A DNA stretch of 15,237 nucleotides from Dehalococcoidia bacterium. GTDB taxonomy: Bacteria > Chloroflexota > Dehalococcoidia > JACQUA01. Below, one piece after another: positions 12,995 through 15,237 of this stretch; the first letter of the stretch is position 1; every line of letters starts with the position of its first letter. Both the position numbers and the translations under genes were made by a program. Location of the stretch: assembly GCA_030689845.1 (NCBI GenBank), contig JAUYHV010000036.1:1-15237 (forward strand). The letters run 5' to 3'. Below the pieces are notes generated by a model, which did not search any database, was not told the DNA's origin, and worked only from the letters and a program-made list of their open reading frames with translations.

Positions 12995-14728
12995 ATGACC
13001 AAAACCCTGGAACCCGTAACCGTAGAAATAATACAGAACCGGCTGACCCAGATCGGGCGCGAGGCCGGGATTGCCCTCATCAGGTCGGCGGCTTCACTCA
13101 TTGTTGTCGGGGCTAAGGACCTGGGTTTCAACATCGCAGACCATTTAGGCAGGACTATCATATACTCCGTGTGGATGCCCCGGCACGGAACCACCCTTTC
13201 ATACATGATCCAGTCCTGTATCGAAAGGTTTAAAAACAGGTCGATTGATCCCGGGGACATGTTCATGGTGAACAACCCCTATGACGGCGCCCTCCATGCC
13301 CTGGACATTGCCATTATCGCCCCGGTCCACGTGAACGGAGAACTGATTGCCTGGACCGGTTGCGCCACCCACCACGTGGATATCCGCGCCATGAGGCCCG
13401 GGACAGCGCCGGACGCTTCCGACTGGTACCAGGAGGGGCTTATTTTCCGCCCCATCAAGATAGTTGAAAAGGGAATGTTGCGGGATGACGTGTTCAACCT
13501 TCTCATGGACAATGTCAGGGTCCCCCTCTACCAGGGGCTGGACCTGAAAGGACAGATAGCCGCCAATAACGTAGCAAGGGAAAAAATTGCCCAGGTGGCC
13601 GGCAGGTACGGCACAGACACTTTGAAAGCCTGCTATGAAGAGATAATAAACTTCTCGGAGATAAAGACCAGGGAACGCATTAAAATATTGCCCGAAGGGG
13701 ACTACGAAGTAACCGAGTTCCTCGATTACGACAAGCCGTATTTCCTGAAATGCACCCTCAAAGTAAGGGGAGACCGCCTGACCTTCGATTTTTCCGGCAC
13801 GGAAAAACAGGCGACGTCCTTCATCAACTCAGCACTAGCATGCACTGTCGGCAACGTCCACAACATAGTGACCTGCCTGCTGATACCTGACGTGCCAGCC
13901 AACGAAGGCTGCTTCAGGCCTATCGAGGTAGTGGTCCCCCCGGGAACAGTTTTAAACTGCAACCCCCCGGCTCCCTGCGGCGGGGCCTCCACAACCGGGG
14001 GATGGAAAGCCCAGATCCTGGCCTTAAAAGCCCTGAGTAAAGCCTTGCATCTATCCCCCCAGGCATGGAGGGCCAACGCCTCCTGGGGTTCCGGTTTCGT
14101 CATGCCCAGGATGTCCGGCTTCAACCAGTACAACAAGCCTTACGTCCTCGGATTCGTGGAGTCGTCCATGCAGGGAGGCGGAGCCAGGGCCAACAAAGAC
14201 GGTTTCGACGTGGCCAACATCGCCGGTTCCACCAATACCTCCATCCCCAACGTGGAGGACACGGAACAGCGCTATCCTTTCCTCTTTCTTCACCGCGGCT
14301 TCGTTGTAGATTCCTGCGGCCCCGGGAAGTACCGGGGCGGGCTCTCCGGGAAAATGGTGGTAAAACTTCACGACGTGAAGCAAGCCGAGTGCGTCCTGGG
14401 ATATGTAGGCAAAGACTTCCCCCCCGACGGGTTTGACGGTGGGAAAAGCGGGACCACCAGCGTCTTTAAAGTGAAAAGGAGTACAAATATTAATGAACTG
14501 CTCAAGCAGACCGTTCCCGACTTCGAAGACGTTTCCGGGGACGAAATAACCCTGCCCCAGAAGAATTCCCCGTTTGCCGTAAACCCCGGCGATGTCCTTT
14601 TCCTGAGGTGCCCGGGTGGAGGAGGAGCGGGAAATCCGACCGAAAGAGACAGGAAGAGTATTGAACTGGACTTAAGGGAGGGGTATATATCCAGAGAGTA
14701 TGCCGAGAAAGAATACGGGAAGGCGTGA
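12995..14728 (+). CDS. Hydantoinase B/oxoprolinase family protein (HyuB-like)
   Basis: 577 residues; the B subunit type of ATP-dependent N-methylhydantoinases, 5-oxoprolinases and acetone/acetophenone carboxylases. Family blocks are in order: PVTVEIIQNRL (7-17), GDMFMVNNPYDGALHALDIAIIAPV (87-111) with His101 and Asp104, THHVDIRAMRPGT (125-137) with the His126/His127/Asp129 metal-site pattern, FSGTEKQATSFIN, and the C-terminal PGGGGAGNPTERD. The usual C-terminal glycine-rich block is complete. The start ATG has only ACAGG nearby; no better start is seen. The HyuA-type gene follows after 100 bases, in B-A order. In the family these two proteins act as a complex that uses ATP to open a ring or carboxylate a ketone. 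Which reaction occurs here cannot be told; a third, gamma-type subunit is not in the window. Confidence 0.93.
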   Translation: MTKTLEPVTVEIIQNRLTQIGREAGIALIRSAASLIVVGAKDLGFNIADHLGRTIIYSVWMPRHGTTLSYMIQSCIERFKNRSIDPGDMFMVNNPYDGALHALDIAIIAPVHVNGELIAWTGCATHHVDIRAMRPGTAPDASDWYQEGLIFRPIKIVEKGMLRDDVFNLLMDNVRVPLYQGLDLKGQIAANNVAREKIAQVAGRYGTDTLKACYEEIINFSEIKTRERIKILPEGDYEVTEFLDYDKPYFLKCTLKVRGDRLTFDFSGTEKQATSFINSALACTVGNVHNIVTCLLIPDVPANEGCFRPIEVVVPPGTVLNCNPPAPCGGASTTGGWKAQILALKALSKALHLSPQAWRANASWGSGFVMPRMSGFNQYNKPYVLGFVESSMQGGGARANKDGFDVANIAGSTNTSIPNVEDTEQRYPFLFLHRGFVVDSCGPGKYRGGLSGKMVVKLHDVKQAECVLGYVGKDFPPDGFDGGKSGTTSVFKVKRSTNINELLKQTVPDFEDVSGDEITLPQKNSPFAVNPGDVLFLRCPGGGGAGNPTERDRKSIELDLREGYISREYAEKEYGKA

Positions 14729-14828
14729 CGGTTTTTTTTAAGTTCCGGAGGCGGGAGTTTACGGGCTCATGGAGTCGGCCCCGGCCGTACCGAGTTATGG
14801 TATTATAAAAGTTACAGGGAGGAATTAT

Positions 14829-15237
14829 ATGGAATTTCTAATCGGGGTCGATGTCGGAGGAACTTTTACCGATGGAGTTGTGGTGGATGAAAAAGGCAAC
14901 CTGAATATTTTCAAGGTACCCACAACCAACAAAAAACCTTCCGCGGGTTTTATGAATTGTTTAAGAAAGGCCGCGGAGTTTTACCAGGTACCCTTCACCG
15001 AGTTTTTATCCCACACCCACAAGCTCTGCTGGGGCACCACTATTGCCACCAACGCTTTAATCCAGGGTAAAGTAGCCAGGACCGGTCTTATTACCACAAA
15101 AGGACACCGGGATGCCCTGCCCATAGCCCGCATCAGCCGGGAGTACCTCGATATCGACCTCCAGGTGGAAAAACCCCCGTCGTTGATTCCCCGCCACATG
15201 ATAGAGGAAATAATAGAAAGGGTGGACTACAAGGGCA
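14829..15237 (+). CDS. Hydantoinase A/oxoprolinase family protein (HyuA-like), cut by the right edge
   Basis: The first 136 residues of the A-type partner of the preceding protein. MEFLIGVDVGGTFTDGVVVD is the N-terminal ASKHA-like phosphate-binding motif of HyuA, and CWGTTIATNALIQGKVARTGLITTKGHRD is the next conserved block (usually HGTTxATNA; here Cys-Trp precede GTT). Full-length members have about 650-700 residues, so most of the gene lies to the right. GGGAGGA lies five bases before the ATG. The 100 bases between it and hyuB hold no clear promoter or terminator, so one transcript is likely. ATP-dependent activation of a lactam, hydantoin or ketone is the family role; the substrate is unknown. 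Confidence 0.92.
   Translation, partial: MEFLIGVDVGGTFTDGVVVDEKGNLNIFKVPTTNKKPSAGFMNCLRKAAEFYQVPFTEFLSHTHKLCWGTTIATNALIQGKVARTGLITTKGHRDALPIARISREYLDIDLQVEKPPSLIPRHMIEEIIERVDYKG

Noticed and set aside
1..15237. tRNA or rRNA genes, transposases or integrases
   Set aside because: No cloverleaf with the usual TTCRA-type arm, rRNA segment, or DDE or tyrosine recombinase motif was noticed in either strand.

Overview
The window looks like a piece of chromosome from a strict anaerobe, most likely a Gram-positive clostridial (Peptococcaceae-like) bacterium of intermediate G+C. This rests on two tungsten/molybdenum aldehyde:ferredoxin oxidoreductase (AOR) family enzymes, a 16-cysteine ferredoxin-like partner, strong AGGAGG-type ribosome binding sites, some GTG/TTG starts and TTGACA/TATAAT promoters. 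The taxonomic guess is an inference; there is no rRNA or other marker gene here.

Layout, left to right. (1) 1-2390, minus strand: a four-cluster [4Fe-4S] protein followed 42 bases later by an AOR whose C-terminus runs off the left edge, with a candidate extended -10 promoter at 2360-2388. (2) 2390-2812: a gene-free mosaic of hairpins and short repeats. (3) 2813-4281, plus strand: a good promoter, a short leader holding a terminator-like hairpin with nine T, then an MFS transporter. (4) 4292-5287, minus strand: a two-gene unit of a secreted, membrane-anchored NEW3-like protein and a small three-helix membrane protein. (5) 5416-10640, plus strand: a bicupin protein, a zinc-type alcohol dehydrogenase, a second and divergent AOR, a MoaD/ThiS-like protein, and a pyridoxamine-phosphate-oxidase-fold flavoprotein. 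A perfect 28-bp palindrome lies between the last two. (6) 10717-11451, minus strand: a nitroreductase with its own promoter and a hairpin containing ATGACC half-sites. (7) 11600-12420, plus strand: a promoter, then an AbrB-type antitoxin and an overlapping PIN-domain toxin. (8) 12626-12796: a 56-residue membrane protein. (9) 12802-15237: an extended -10 promoter, a leader of about 160 nt, a HyuB-type protein, then the first 136 residues of a HyuA-type protein cut by the right edge.

How the parts may work together (inference). Alcohol dehydrogenase, AOR and the MoaD-like protein read as a cassette that takes an alcohol to an aldehyde and then to an acid, with electrons passed to ferredoxin; the MoaD-like protein may serve pterin cofactor sulfuration for the AOR. 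The left AOR and its ferredoxin partner form a separate oxidoreductase unit. The HyuBA pair belongs to the hydantoinase/oxoprolinase/acetone-carboxylase superfamily, and the MFS protein resembles organic-anion carriers, so the whole region may serve the anaerobic use of a small oxygenated or cyclic organic compound. The substrate cannot be read from the sequence.
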